64,000 nucleotides of DNA, taken from Panorpa germanica (Eukaryota; Arthropoda; Insecta; Mecoptera; Panorpidae). The stretch is taken from positions 310,001 to 374,000 of the forward strand of contig CAVMBN010000183.1 of the NCBI GenBank assembly GCA_963678705.1, in the 5' to 3' direction. The notes beneath the pieces are model-generated. The model did not search any database and was not told where the DNA came from. It worked only from the letters and a program-made list of their open reading frames with translations. The translations under genes and the position numbers were made by a program. Below, piece by piece: positions 12,395 to 22,682 of the stretch. The stretch's first letter is position 1. Each line of letters starts with the position of its first letter.

Positions 12395-13141
12395 TTAAGA
12401 TAACGTAGAGGAGGATCGACATACTTTTGCATAATGCCCTACCTTTCCACATTTTCTACATATGGATTCTTTAGCAGGACAAACGATTCTGTTGTGCTTA
12501 ATATTCCCACAAAAATAACATTTTTGAGATGCGGCAGCTACTATAACATCATTTTCTGGCATCTGTTTCTTGATAGTAATGTTTTCCTGTAAAACATCAT
12601 TCGTACTGTGTACAGGAGTATCGTAAGACTGAGAATGGAGTTGAGCATCTTCCATAGCTCGTGCCTGATCATAGGCAACTTGTAGCGTTAGGGTAGTATT
12701 TTCTAACAATCGTTGTCTAATAGTTGTAGAAATTACACCATTTATAAAACTGTCTCTTATAAACTCATCCCTATTGGTCTCCAAAGTTACAGCTTTAAAA
12801 TTACAATCATTTGCTAGTTGTCTGAGGCTTCTTAAATATTTATCCAGTGTTTCATTCGGTTGTTGCCGTCTCGTGGCTAGTAAGTGTCGAGCGTAAATTT
12901 CATTTATTGGTTTTTCATAAATTAGTCGAAGGGCGTTAATGGCATTTTCATATGTTTTGCAGTCAGCTATATATTCGTATATACTAAAAGAAATATGATT
13001 TACCAGGAGTTTCAATGAATCAGGATTTTCTATGGTTTCCAGATAATTTTCGAAAGTTTTCAACCAATATATCCATTCTCTTGTTGCAGTATTTGAATTT
13101 GGATCTGTTTAAAATTTTTCCGGTTTTAGAGGATTTGACAT
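12395..13141 (-). pseudogene. gypsy copy A gag with one nonsense codon
   Basis: The capsid/nucleocapsid protein of the element, about 248 codons. The start is the ATG at 13139-13141, as in copy B. A CAA-to-TAA change at codon 11 breaks this copy, leaving an open frame of 222 codons from 13063. Two CX2CX4HX4C zinc knuckles close the protein: CYFCGNIKHNRIVC and CRKCGKVGHYAKVC (about 12510-12420). Apart from the stop, only isolated residues differ from copy B. Confidence 0.85.
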
Positions 13142-13145
13142 TTGG

Positions 13146-13215
13146 AATTATATCTGATTAAAATGTAATAATAATACTCAAGATTCACTTCTACAAGCTT
13201 TAATCAGATATAATT
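13146..13215. promoter_or_regulatory. 17-bp perfect inverted repeat across the 5' LTR/leader boundary (possible self-primer)
   Basis: AATTATATCTGATTAAA at 13146-13162, one base inside the LTR edge, is the exact reverse complement of 13199-13215 within the LTR. In the element's sense the leader begins TTTTAATCAGATATAATT where the tRNA primer site should be, and it does not begin with the usual TGG. The arrangement resembles self-priming in the Tf1/sushi group. Seen: the pairing and its position. Inferred: its role. Confidence 0.6.
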
Positions 13216-13339
13216 TGACTAGTGATATTTTGTTTTTGTATCATAATAATGAAATCTAATACTACTAGATTTTAGATATACTACTAAAATCATTACATTA
13301 ACACTACTAGATTTCAGACATACTACTAGAATCATTACA
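13164..13339 (-). repeat. 5' LTR of gypsy copy A
   Basis: Ends TGTAAT...ATTACA. It is 176 bp, 42 bp longer than the left LTR of copy B, because its outer end carries a second, slightly changed ACTACTAGATTT...ATTACA block (13298-13339). Followed by the GTGAT target duplication. Confidence 0.85.
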
Positions 13340-13344
13340 GTGAT

Positions 13345-13896
13345 ATCAATGTTAAACTTATTTGGATTCCTGGACATGTAGGCATAAAAGGAAATGAAAT
13401 GGCTGACAAACTTGCCAAAGAAGCTTGTGTAGATGGGGAAATAATCGAAATAAATTGGTCAATAAATGATTCCAAAAAAATTATTAAAGAAAATTGTATG
13501 GCAGAATGGCAGAATATATATAATGAGAAAAGTAAAAGTACTGGAAATTTTATTTTTGCAGCGAGTCAAAAAATTCCAACAACCACCATGTGGTAAATAA
13601 AAATCATTCACGAAGATATATCAACAAATTGTCGAATGAAATCTGGGCATTCTAGATGTCCAGCTCATCTATACAAAATTAATATAAAAGACACACCAAA
13701 TTGTAGATGTGGAGAAGAAGGTTCTTTGGACCATATAATTCTAGGGTGTCATCTTTTAGCATCAAAAATTGATAGACTTTTAAATAAATTATGTATTACA
13801 ACACAGTTCCCAGTTAACATGTCCTATTTAATGACAAATAAAGCAACAGCAGAAATAGTAACAAACTTTGTGTTAGAAAACAATATAGAAGTGTAA
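13345..13896 (+). pseudogene. I-type element ORF2 3' part: end of RNase H and C-terminal zinc motif
   Basis: Continues ORF2 in frame after the gypsy insertion. WIPGHVGIKGNEMADKLAKE holds the conserved His and the last catalytic Asp of RNase H. A TAA at 13594-13596 (also in copy B) splits the frame. The last 86 codons contain RCPAHLYKINIKDTPNC and CRCGEEGSLDHIILGC, the Cys-His motif at the end of I-type ORF2. Stop at 13894-13896; the 3' UTR and poly-A tail follow to 14078. Confidence 0.85.
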
Positions 13897-14078
13897 TATA
13901 AGTTAGAATATTTTATTTAGTATGTATTTAATTTTAAGTTTAATTTTTTAAAAGAATCAATTTATTTGTATTTATTAGAATAATTATAATTTATATGTAA
14001 ATTTTTTATATAATTTTACAAATAAAATTCAATGGCAAGAAGACTGAATAAGCCAAAGCCTAAATAAAAAAAAAAAAA

Positions 14079-14090
14079 ATTGAAATATTT
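14079..14090 (+). repeat. Target-site duplication (right) of I-type element
   Basis: Exact repeat of 5247-5258 immediately after the poly-A tail. Confidence 0.85.
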
Positions 14091-15592
14091 GCAATGCATG
14101 TTATTTTTGTAAATATCAAATAACTGAGTAAAAGTTAATTTTTTATTTATGTCTCTTTATATAATTGTTTATAATATAATATGCACAATTATTAATGATG
14201 GCACAATAGCTCAAAGCAATTATGTTTGACGTAAGACTGCTGTGTCTTCGTATTTAGTCCCTTGGTTGGTTGTTACCACAATTAAATTGATTATGCACTT
14301 AAAATAATAAAACTAGGAAGCAGCGGTGTAGCTCACATGTGTGAGGTGGCTATCTATATAAGAAAAAAAATTTCTTGGACAATTCTGCAGTCATATCATG
14401 GTAATCCAATATCTGACATTTTGTTGAAAATATTAGTGACGCATTCTCCACTGAAATTAGGTTGCAAATAATTATTATTTTAGAATAATTTTTAAGTGCA
14501 TACATCTAAATTATTCTTACATTGAAAATTCTTCTCATAAATTAATCGCTAATTACGGCATCTTTAACAAATTCATCTTCATCTTCCGACTGAGCTTTGA
14601 CACGATTACGTGTTTTCTGTGGTTAAACGGGTACTCCAAAGCAGCATCAACTACACGCTTTTTGACACTCACACTGATATTTCTCCTATAATAAAAGCTT
14701 CTGTTGTCCTCTACACGTATAGAAAATGTTTGTACTGTAGGACTCCAATTATCTAGACTAATTGGGGTTCAAGCCAATCCGGAATTGTAGTTCTATTGCG
14801 GCTTTAAGTAATATTTGAATAATAATCCAATATTTATGTTAAACTTTACTAATATTATAAATGTCAACGGCAATAATTCAAAACGCCATCATTTTCAAAA
14901 TATCACAATGCTTTTCTTTTCAAAGATCTAAACATTTTCACACCTTTTATACTTAAAATATTATAATAATTGATAATAAATTTGACAGTTCGTTCTATTA
15001 CAATAAATGAATTTGACAAATTTAAATTTGTTTACATAATAAACACAGACATACGTTTATACATCAGTTTATACTTAACATAGCAGACAACTGGGAGTTT
15101 TTTTTATCCTTTTCACTCCCATATATATAATAGTAATAAGAGCGAGACAATGCATTTTTAATGTGTCGTAGCTTTATGCAGCTGAACTTTTAATAGTATG
15201 ACTCATCGTCGATCTATCATAACTTTGACTATATTAGAATATATTTCGCATTAATTGTTATGTAATAGTATTGTGAATTCTGTAGATTTGTTTATTTATT
15301 TAGTGGTATATTAGTTGTTTGCTATCCATAAAATAATATTATTTCAATTGATCCCGAACCTAAAAGTAATTGATTTAGAGTATACGATTTACTTCAGCCA
15401 TCCGCAGGAAAAAAATGTTTTATATAAAAAGTCATCTGATATTCGCTTTTATTATTAGGCAGTAAGTCACTAAAGATCCATCTTATTTGCAATGCAAATT
15501 GAATTTAAAGAAAAACACTTTTTGCATAAGTACCACATGTCAGGTTTTACATAATATACGGAGTAGTACTGTACTCAATAGCTAGCCTACAT
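14091..15592. other. AT-rich noncoding
   Basis: No gene recognised. Compared with 46126-47795 this copy lacks about 169 bp after 14370: the other copy continues with CTTCGGTCGTGC and rejoins at TTCTTGGACAATTC. Positions 15067-15235 match the old repeat seen at 1905-2066. Confidence 0.5.
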
Positions 15593-16735
15593 TTAAAGTT
15601 TTTTGTTTACATTTAGGAAAAGAGGTTTCTGTTTTAAATTATGTGAAATTGAAAATTCACGAAAGGAGTATATTGAAAGGAATGGAATGGCAATCGAGGA
15701 GGCAGAGAGGAGAAGAGAAGGAGGCGCAAGTGTGGAAGAGAAGCTAAGGAGTAGGAATAAGGAGATACAACAACAGCAAAGAATTGAAAAAATCGAAAAA
15801 AGCAACTACAATACAAGATATGAAAGGATTTGAGAAAGTTATGTAGCTCAGTACATTATAGAAAAAGATATAAAACACATAAGAAGGACAGCTAGGTTCA
15901 GATTGGAAAATGAGGAAAAAGGAAAGTAGTGAGGAAAAAAAGTGTAGAGTGTGCGGAACGGAGGACGAAACATTGGAGCACATTAAGTTTGAGTGTAAGG
16001 AAAAAGTAGTGAGCGAAATGAATATTGGCTAGCTATTAAAGAGAGGCAGTGAAGCAAAGAAGTGGATGGCGGAAATAGGAAAAAGAAAAGAGAAAACAGG
16101 ACAATAAATAAGCTTGTGGCTGGGTTGCATAAGAGACATGAAGAGAGAGAGGAAGTACTAAAAGCGGCAGTGAAGTGAAGCAGGAGAAGGAAAGAAGTAG
16201 CGAGGAAACAGTTAAACTTCAGTCCAGAAAAATAGAAGATTTTCGGAAAGGAGATAAGGATAAGAGGTAGATGACGGAGATAGAGACAATAATAACATAG
16301 TAAAGGTAGAGTCAAGAAGAAATAGTAAAGTAAGAGAGTTAAGAGGAAATAGTAAAGATAGAGCGTCTATGCATGTAATAGACATAAGTGGAAAAGTGAA
16401 AACGAAGAGAGAAGGCAGGAAGGATAGTGAAAAGATAATAGAGGGTTTGTCGAGAGGAGACAAGGAAGGCAAGAGGTGATAGATGAAGATACAGGCAATA
16501 AGGAAGGAGAAGCAGGAAACAGTGAAAATAAAGGAGGAGTAGGGGACATGAAGAGAGAGGATCAAGAAAAGAAGAAACAGAAAGTACTATTCGAAGTAGT
16601 AATAGTCTTGAATAGTTTAAGTTTAGTTTTTTTAACTTTGAATTTATATGATATGCATTAGGAAATATAATAATGTAGATTGTAAAGCCGAAAGGCACAC
16701 AATAAATATAATATAATAATAATATAATAACTACT
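15593..16735 (+). mobile_element. R1-like non-LTR retrotransposon, 3' end
   Basis: Purine-rich 3' part of an ORF2. A basic stretch (IEKIEKSNYNTRYERI) precedes the C-terminal Cys-His motif CRVCGTEDETLEHIKFEC, with the cysteines at 15943-15954, His at 15979-15981 and the last Cys at 15994-15996 (CX2CX8HX4C). Stops at 15836, 15927 and 16030 break it. Downstream it remains AG-rich and ends with TTGTAAAGCCGAAAGGCAC followed by an (AATAT)-rich tail near 16735, typical of these elements. 5'-truncated. The reverse-strand frames of 110-134 codons in this region are low-complexity shadows. Confidence 0.7.
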
Positions 16736-17289
16736 ATATACATTTAGTACTGCTGTTCACATTTTTGCATCACTATTACTTCTTTGTCACCTAGTGAATT
16801 ATTTAAACCATTATGTTTCTGCAATCATAGTCGTTTTACTTTCTCAGTTGACTTTCATTTGCATTTATATGGCTTTTAAAATTTATATCTTTTATGCAGT
16901 CTGTAAGTATTTCTCACAATTAGGTAATTTAATGAAATGTAAAGTTTCTAAAGTTACTTATGATATTATTACCAGATAAAGTTATAAGATATTTATGTTT
17001 ATATATAGTAACATTTGCATCCGTCGCAAAGTAACGTCTTCTGAGATTTCAATTTAATAAATAAATTCGTCATTTCATTTTTAAATTAAAATATTGAACT
17101 CGTTCAATATTAAAATAATTTTTCATATAACTTACTAAAAAAAAATTTCTTTCCAACAAAATATAATATTTTCTTATTCTTCAAACTTTATGCTTTTTAG
17201 TATTATTTTTTAATTATTAAAATCTAGTCTATTAGACTAATAAGCAATTTAACTTTAACATAATATAATATAAACATTTAAGGTTTTGA
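16736..17289. other. AT-rich noncoding
   Basis: No gene or repeat structure I can support. Confidence 0.5.
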
Positions 17290-17780
17290 TCTTCAGCATA
17301 CCTTATTGTATAATGGAAAGTGTTTTATCACTTCAAATCCTGGTGCTTTTTTACTACTGATATTTTTGTAAATTTTCTCTCTAACTTCCTTGGTTGTAGT
17401 AAGTCTGATATTCTCTTTTTCTTGTATTGTCCCACTCCAGTCTTCTGCATCCTGATTTTCTTCATTTAGTTGTAATGTTTCCTCGAGATGGTTTACGAAC
17501 CTTTTCGCATTTTCTGTGTTGTTTCTGGCCCATTTTCTGTGTTCTTGTCTTAATAGAGATATCGACATTACCGGCTCTTAAGCAAATTTGGTGGCCTACA
17601 ATAAAGAATAGCCCGTACTACTATCATCAGTTAGATTTCTAAGAAATCCGCTAATTAAATCATTTTTCAATTGTTGAATATCTTTTCTTAATTATTGACT
17701 AGCGTTATTCAGTTTTGTCCTGTCATGTGGGGGTGGCTATGGTTTGTTGCCATTTCCGTCTTAGTATTCCTTTATCTTTG
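17290..17780 (-). mobile_element. Jockey-type ORF2 fragment (endonuclease-RT linker)
   Basis: Minus strand: a decayed stretch with DKTE and KKRYSTIEK precedes 91 open codons (17568-17293) containing KWARNNTENAKRFVNHLEE and ending in TTKEVREKIYKNISSKKAPG. In Jockey-group ORF2 this linker directly precedes the reverse transcriptase and ends with a KAPGxD block. The fragment is cut after KKAPGFEVIKHFPLYNKVC, so neither the catalytic reverse transcriptase nor the endonuclease is present. 17781-18089 shows nothing else. Confidence 0.65.
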
Positions 17781-18089
17781 ATTAAATCTGAAGCCGCCTG
17801 GTGCATAACTTATTGCTATAACATAACAATAACTTATTAGGTTTATTATTATATATACACTCTACATATTATATTTAAACTTATTCTACATACAAAAAAA
17901 TTATTTTGAAATTTAAAAATATACTTAAGTATGTTTAATATAGCGCTGAAGTAGAAGACTCTGTCAAAAAATTGGACCTAGACGGTGTTGCCGATTTTGG
18001 CTCTTCTATTTATTTAATAAATAAAAATCAAGTAAATTATTATGAGTATGAGTACAGTTATGGTCTGAACTAGAGAAAAAGAAGTTTAC

Positions 18090-18800
18090 CTGTTGTCTTC
18101 CTCTTTGTGGCTGGTAAAGTAATCTTGATTTCCAGATATCCTCTATAATTTGTTGGATGACTTTTGCCACAGTGTACGCATTTTGGTGCTGTATAAGCCG
18201 ACATTATGCAACACTTAGTTAGATGTTTACTCACACATTTAACACATCGTTCTTATGCTTGGCATCTCTTTCGTTGTGGGACCAGGTTAGATTTACGTAG
18301 TGGTTGAAGTTCGACTCTAATGCCGAGTACATCGGTAATTTTATAAATCTTATTTATATCTTCATCATGACTAAATACTAACATGAACATATTCAATGCC
18401 TATTTTGTTTTCTATTTCAACTTATTGATGGCTTCTTGTATCTTATAGCCTCTGTACTCCATCTTTCACATTTATTTTAATGGCGTCATAATTAATTATT
18501 TTATTCTGTGCTTCACTATTCATATTGCAAAGTTTTTTGTAAAATTCATTAAAATTATTAATACCTTGTACTACTACCCTGTGCCTTGTGCAAATTTTTG
18601 TTGCATAATAACGAGTTGTATTTGGAGTTGACGTATGCTATCGTCCCTCGCTTTACTTTCTTGCTCCGTTTTTTTCGATTGATTACACAAGAGCTGTTCA
18701 TTTTGTGTTTTGGTGTAACTCTTTTTAAATAAATCTTGTTGGCATTTGCTACCTGTATTTTGCGTTGTTCGGTTGTTAAAAACATTTTAAGGTGTTTCAA
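18090..18800 (-). mobile_element. Jockey/X-type ORF1 fragment with zinc knuckles
   Basis: Read from the right, 80 open codons of basic N-terminal sequence (18800-18558) are followed by a decayed stretch and then KIYKITDVLGIRVELQPLRK and RCVKCVSKHLTKCC ... CVHCGKSHPTNYRG. This is the PRE_C2HC-plus-zinc-knuckle arrangement of ORF1 in Jockey and X elements. Several stops (for example after KRCQA). The fragment abuts the dispersed repeat at 18775-18940, which probably truncated it. It has the same orientation as the ORF2 fragment at 17290 and may come from the same original insertion. Confidence 0.65.
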
Positions 18801-18940
18801 TTTTCGAAAAAAAAATATTTTTTTTTCTAATTCCTAAACAAAATAAGATAAATTTTTTTTTTCTCTTTTTCTTGTGTAGTCATGAGCAGGACCACCTTCT
18901 GGTGCCGGCTTATCGTTGAATTTTATGACACCCTGTATAT
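18775..18940. repeat. 165-bp dispersed repeat, copy 2
   Basis: Near-identical to 2611-2776, from GTTAAAAACATTTTAAGG to ACACCCTGTATAT. Its partner in the duplicated block is 50977-51142. Confidence 0.7.
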
Positions 18941-18944
18941 AAAT

Positions 18945-19631
18945 GTGGGATTTAATTTAGATTAGTTGTAATTAGTTTTTAAGAAATAATAATTATAAAG
19001 AACTCTGTCATTTAGGTTAGGAACTTTGATAATATTAAGATATATTTAAATGTAAATGCTTGAAAACAACTTGAAGACCACTCTAAGCCGTTCGCTGACA
19101 GCGTCCAGAGAACGTCTAAAGGATCGGGTTTTGAGACGTTCGCTTGCTATCGTATGCTGACGACACATGTTTGGGCGCGGTTCAAGATAGTAATAGAAAA
19201 TGGCTGATATACGTAAGATACACAGACTTGTACGGCGTTATTATTAATTGTGATTTGTGAATTCAGGAAATGTATTAACTAGTTGTTAATAGCATTGAGA
19301 ATTGTAATCAGTATTGCTAGGTGTAATATTTGATATTGTTATAGGCGTAAATAGTGGAGTTTTTGCATAAAGTATAATGTTAAATGTTAGGTTATTTTAA
19401 TCATTATAAACGTTGTGAATGTACTATTTGTACTACGCGTTACTTTGTAATATGCAATCATTGAAAGGTCTTCAAACCAAAGCATTGTATGTTAACAAGT
19501 GTTATTATTATTGTGAACTATTTTGATATGTTAACTTTGTTGTGATGTAATTGTTTTTCTTTGTGGAATAATTAAATGAACCACTACTAATTAAAAGTTA
19601 TGTGTTAACTTTATTTTAATGAACTATATTG
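18945..19631. repeat. Possible old LTR or other repeat
   Basis: The stretch begins TGTGGGATTTAA and runs to ATATTGTA, followed by ATGGGGGCTCAAC, which resembles the start of a retroelement leader. Around 19080-19200 is a GC-richer block (CGTTCGCTGACAGCG). No second LTR and no target duplication are visible, so this is a weak call. Confidence 0.22.
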
Positions 19632-20238
19632 TAATGGGGGCTCAACTTTAGGATTGTTATCGTTAAACTGCTAAATTGAAACATAAATAAGGATAGGATC
19701 ATTGTCACCCCACACTTGAGGCGTCAACCAGGATTTATTTATATTTCTACCCCACATATATATATATTAATCTTTATTTTTATTTTAACTATAGCGCCGG
19801 CAGGCTTGTTTACTCCCTACCATGCGTATGTTACGAAGTAACAGATAGGAACCTCGGTAGGGTATCTATCTTTTTGCATATATCGCTTCCTCTTACATGC
19901 GGCCGTATACTTTGCGTACTCTTGTCCTATATCACTATGGTTAATTCAATCGGATATCTATCCATTATGTGATCGGTCTAAAATACTCAAATTAATAGTA
20001 AGCGTGCTTTTCTTAAATTTACATGAGCTCTGATTAGGTATATAATTTTAAATTGATTTTTTTTCTTTCAATTACAAATTTAAACATCAGATGACAAATA
20101 ACTTAACATTACTCTTCTGATTGTTTAATACTAAAAATATAGATACCGCAAATTCTAAATTAATTAATAAATCCAGGATTCACCGCCTGAGTTATATTCT
20201 TGTGATTAAACTGACGTATGTTATTTTTAGGCCAATTC
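19632..20238. other. Noncoding; small hairpin near 19820
   Basis: No gene. A short region with internal inverted repeats (CCCTACC ... GGTAGGG around 19817-19863, with GTTACGAAGTAAC inside) could be a transposon end. Nothing else seen. Confidence 0.35.
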
Positions 20239-20711
20239 ATACGTTACGCGTTTTAACCCGGACGGAACGAGTTGTAATTCGGAGTTTTGCTGCATATAGC
20301 CCGCTGCATTTGTTACGTGTTTTAACCCGGACGGAACGAGTTTTAATTCGGAGTTTTGCTGCATAAAGCCCGCTTCATACTTTACGTGTTTTAACCTGGA
20401 CTAAACGAGTTTTAATTCGGAGTTTTGCTGCATAAAGCCCGCTACATACGTTACGTGTTTTAACCCGGACGGAACGAGTTTTAATTCGGAGTTTTGCTGC
20501 ATAAAGCCCGCTGCATTCGTTACGTGTTTTAACCCGGACGGAACGAGTTTTAATTCGGAGTTTTGCTGCATAAAGCCCGCTGCATACGTTACGTGTTTTA
20601 ACCTGGACTAAACGAGTTTTAATTCGGAGTTTTGCTGCATAAAGCCCGCTGCATACGTTACGTGTTTTAACCTGGACTAAACGAGTTTTAATTCGGAGTT
20701 TTGCTGCATAA
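20239..20711. repeat. 69-bp tandem repeat array, about 7 units (copy A)
   Basis: Head-to-tail units containing ACGTGTTTTAACCCGGAC, GAACGAGTTTTAATTCGG and AGTTTTGCTGCATAAAGC. Two variants alternate: P (CCCGGACGGAACG) and T (CCTGGACTAAACG), in the order P P T P P T T. The units abut without spacers, so this is not a CRISPR. Because 69 is divisible by three, spurious open frames run through it on both strands. The duplicated block has 8 units. Confidence 0.9.
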
Positions 20712-20936
20712 GAGCATACATGACGGGTACACAAATAACTTTATTCGTCGTGAATATGCTTACGCAGCTGAACCACTGTCGCGACGAACCGCACTAAACA
20801 TCCTCACCCACGACAATTTTCCGTCACTAGGATACCACATAGCCGTCCCGTCCATCCGTGCATCCTCCCGCCGTAGCCGTCCCGTCCAAGCACCCGTAAT
20901 CTATTTTCTTATGCTGCAAAACTCCGAATTAAAACT
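20712..20936. other. GC-richer unique segment closed by an inverted piece of the 69-bp unit
   Basis: After the last unit a ~197-bp segment with higher GC ends in TTATGCTGCAAAACTCCG (20909-20936), the reverse complement of 20684-20711 with one mismatch in the 27-28 bp core. Array and segment therefore form a long stem-loop. The open frame of 91 codons at 20701-20976 resembles nothing I know and is probably fortuitous. Confidence 0.5.
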
Positions 20937-21652
20937 ACGCTACCCTTTCTGGACACCTTGCATAAAAGGATTTTGATAGGCGAATAAGACCTACTTTAAA
21001 AACTATTGTATTACCCTAAAATAATAAAGATAAAAATAATTCTAAAAGCACATTTTATCATTCGTTTATATATAAAAATACCGATATGGCTGAACTCACT
21101 GTTTTAAATTAAGTTCATCCTTGAACGAACTTTCAGCTAATTTGCACAGACTACATAAGATTAGGGCTGACTAATCCAAAGTATTTTACTAGCATAAATT
21201 ATGATAAACGCTACTACTTTTTTTACGCTAGAATTAACATTTTAAAATTGAAACAAGGTCAACTATTTATTGAATATTTGAGATTTATAAAGTGAGAAAA
21301 ATTATAATTTTTTTTTCGTTCTGTAAGGCTGTAAGATGATTATTTTATTTATTGTGTATTACAAACATTTTAAATAAACGGATGTAAGAGTAACGAAAGA
21401 TATATAATAACTTTTATATGTGTATGCTGTGGGGTTATGACTTAATCAAGAACATCTTTGGCATGGAATAGTGAGAATTCTTTAGAGAATCTACCATAAG
21501 AAATTTATTTCAATTTTATTTCTCTAAGAACGATTCCGTATTTACTACCCATTACGCAGTTAATACTTACACGTTAATAAAGATAATTATTTTTATTATT
21601 AAATTATATTTTTTATTATTAAATAATAAGTGCAAATAGCGCTTCTATAAAA
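20937..21652. other. AT-rich noncoding
   Basis: Nothing recognised. Confidence 0.5.
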
Positions 21653-22682
21653 AAGTTCAAGCCACGGGCGCATAAGAATAAATAGCATTTATTTTAAATT
21701 GTTTAATATTTTTTTTTAATGGTATTTATTCTTATAACTATTATAAATTTTGATCTTATCTCAAACTAACCTATAATTGAATACTGTTCAGATTTTTTAA
21801 TTTTTGGTAATGACTACTGTAACCTGTAAATTACTTGTGTTGGTAACTATGGGCCTTATTCTGTAACTTTTCAAAAAATCGACCTTATTTTTTCAGCGGT
21901 GGAAATATTTAATTTTTTCATCGATAGAATAAGGTCGCTGTATTTAAAATACTAAAGTGGTATTCTGTATGCTAAATTTTCCACCGCCCTTATAATGTAC
22001 AGCGGTGAAAGAGTATAAACTGGTTTCATGATATTTGACCACTCACGACAAAGTATTAATTTGAAAAAATATAAAATATTTTAAATAATGGTATAATTCC
22101 TACATGTCAAAATCTATTAAAAAAAGTCAATATTGCATCTACGAAAAGGAAAACGGGAAAATCAGTGAGGAAATATTTATTATAAATAGAATTTTAAATG
22201 ACCATGCACAATTTATGTAAAAAGGCATTCACCTAAAGCAATAATTGACAAAACAACATAACCTCACTTTCTTATATTATTATATCTATGGATAAATTGT
22301 AATATTCTGGGATGTCATTATAAAAATAAAAAATATATGTATACATATTAATACTAACTTATTTTTGTATTTTTTCGTAGAATCCTTCAACTACAGCAAA
22401 TTATTGTTTAAATTGTTTGATAGTTCTCAAAAATACAGCGATGAAAGTCACCGCTGAAGGCGACCTTATAATTTGGTCAATTTTTTTTCAGCGACAAAAA
22501 TAAAATCTAAGGAAATTTCTTGCAGAATACCAAATAAAAAATCATAGCTTTTGTGACGTCATTTTACAGCGATGAATTTTTTTCACTGGTGGAAATACTT
22601 AACAGAATAAGGCCCTTAGTACCTGTAAATTATCAAATATTTTAGACGTACAAAAAACGGAGCTTATACAATCACTATATTA
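21653..22682. other. About 1,030 bp present only in copy A
   Basis: The duplicated block passes directly from CTTCTATA to TTAATAACAATGAG at 53917-53930, whereas here 1,030 bp lie between two CTATA pentamers. Either this is a deletion in copy B through CTATA microhomology or an insertion in copy A with a 5-bp duplication. It contains the inverted-repeat element at 21851-22615. Confidence 0.7.
21851..22615. mobile_element. MITE-like element with 14-bp perfect terminal inverted repeats
   Basis: Begins GGGCCTTATTCTGT and ends ACAGAATAAGGCCC, exact reverse complements; with flanking CTA/TAG the similarity extends further. Internal CAGCGGTGGAAAT, CAGCGGTGAAAGAG and CACTGGTGGAAATACTT motifs are repeated in both orientations. 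No transposase. A clean target duplication is not visible (TAT on the left, TTA on the right), so the superfamily is unresolved; a Harbinger-like origin is one option. An ACCTGTAAATTA 12-mer occurs on both sides (21822-21833, 22621-22632). Confidence 0.65.

Larger units (their letters stand above)
10231..13339 (-). mobile_element. Ty3/gypsy LTR retrotransposon, copy A (internally deleted)
   Basis: Gag-pol reads on the minus strand, so the 5' LTR is on the right (13164-13339) and the truncated 3' LTR on the left (10231-10351). Compared with copy B, about 844 bp are missing here (equivalent of 41587-42430), removing the 3' LTR end and most of the integrase. A 25-bp deletion (near 10430), a replaced segment with about 42 extra bases (10617-10668) and a 26-bp insertion (around 10790-10815) add further damage. 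No envelope-like frame is present. The reverse transcriptase style (YIDDVTVCG) resembles the CsRN1/Kabuki group, a tentative placement. Confidence 0.85.
5259..14078 (+). mobile_element. I-type non-LTR retrotransposon, interrupted by a gypsy element
   Basis: This is a full-length insertion: 5' UTR, ORF1 with zinc knuckles, ORF2 with endonuclease, reverse transcriptase and RNase H, a C-terminal Cys-His motif, a short 3' UTR and a poly-A tail ending at 14078. RNase H downstream of the reverse transcriptase places it in the I group rather than Jockey or R1. Without the nested element (10231-13344, including one GTGAT copy) it is about 5.7 kb. All ORFs carry stops or frameshifts. Its 3' part is present a second time at 45374-46113 because of the segmental duplication; its 5' part is not. 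Confidence 0.85.

Noticed and set aside
15593..16743. Several minus-strand frames of 60-134 codons rich in Leu, Ser and Phe (also 47796-48946)
   Set aside because: Antisense of AG-rich retrotransposon sequence, low complexity, overlapping one another. The plus strand carries the recognisable Cys-His motif.
20239..20711. CRISPR-like array
   Set aside because: The units abut without spacers and the genome is clearly eukaryotic.
20375..20734. Open frame of 119 codons made of repeated 23-residue units
   Set aside because: It is a by-product of the 69-bp tandem array, whose unit length is a multiple of three. Other frames are equally open and the copy number differs between blocks.
20701..20976. 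Frame of 91 codons, MLHKSIHDGYTNN...
   Set aside because: Conserved between copies only because of the duplication; no motif, and it includes part of the repeat and its inverted piece.
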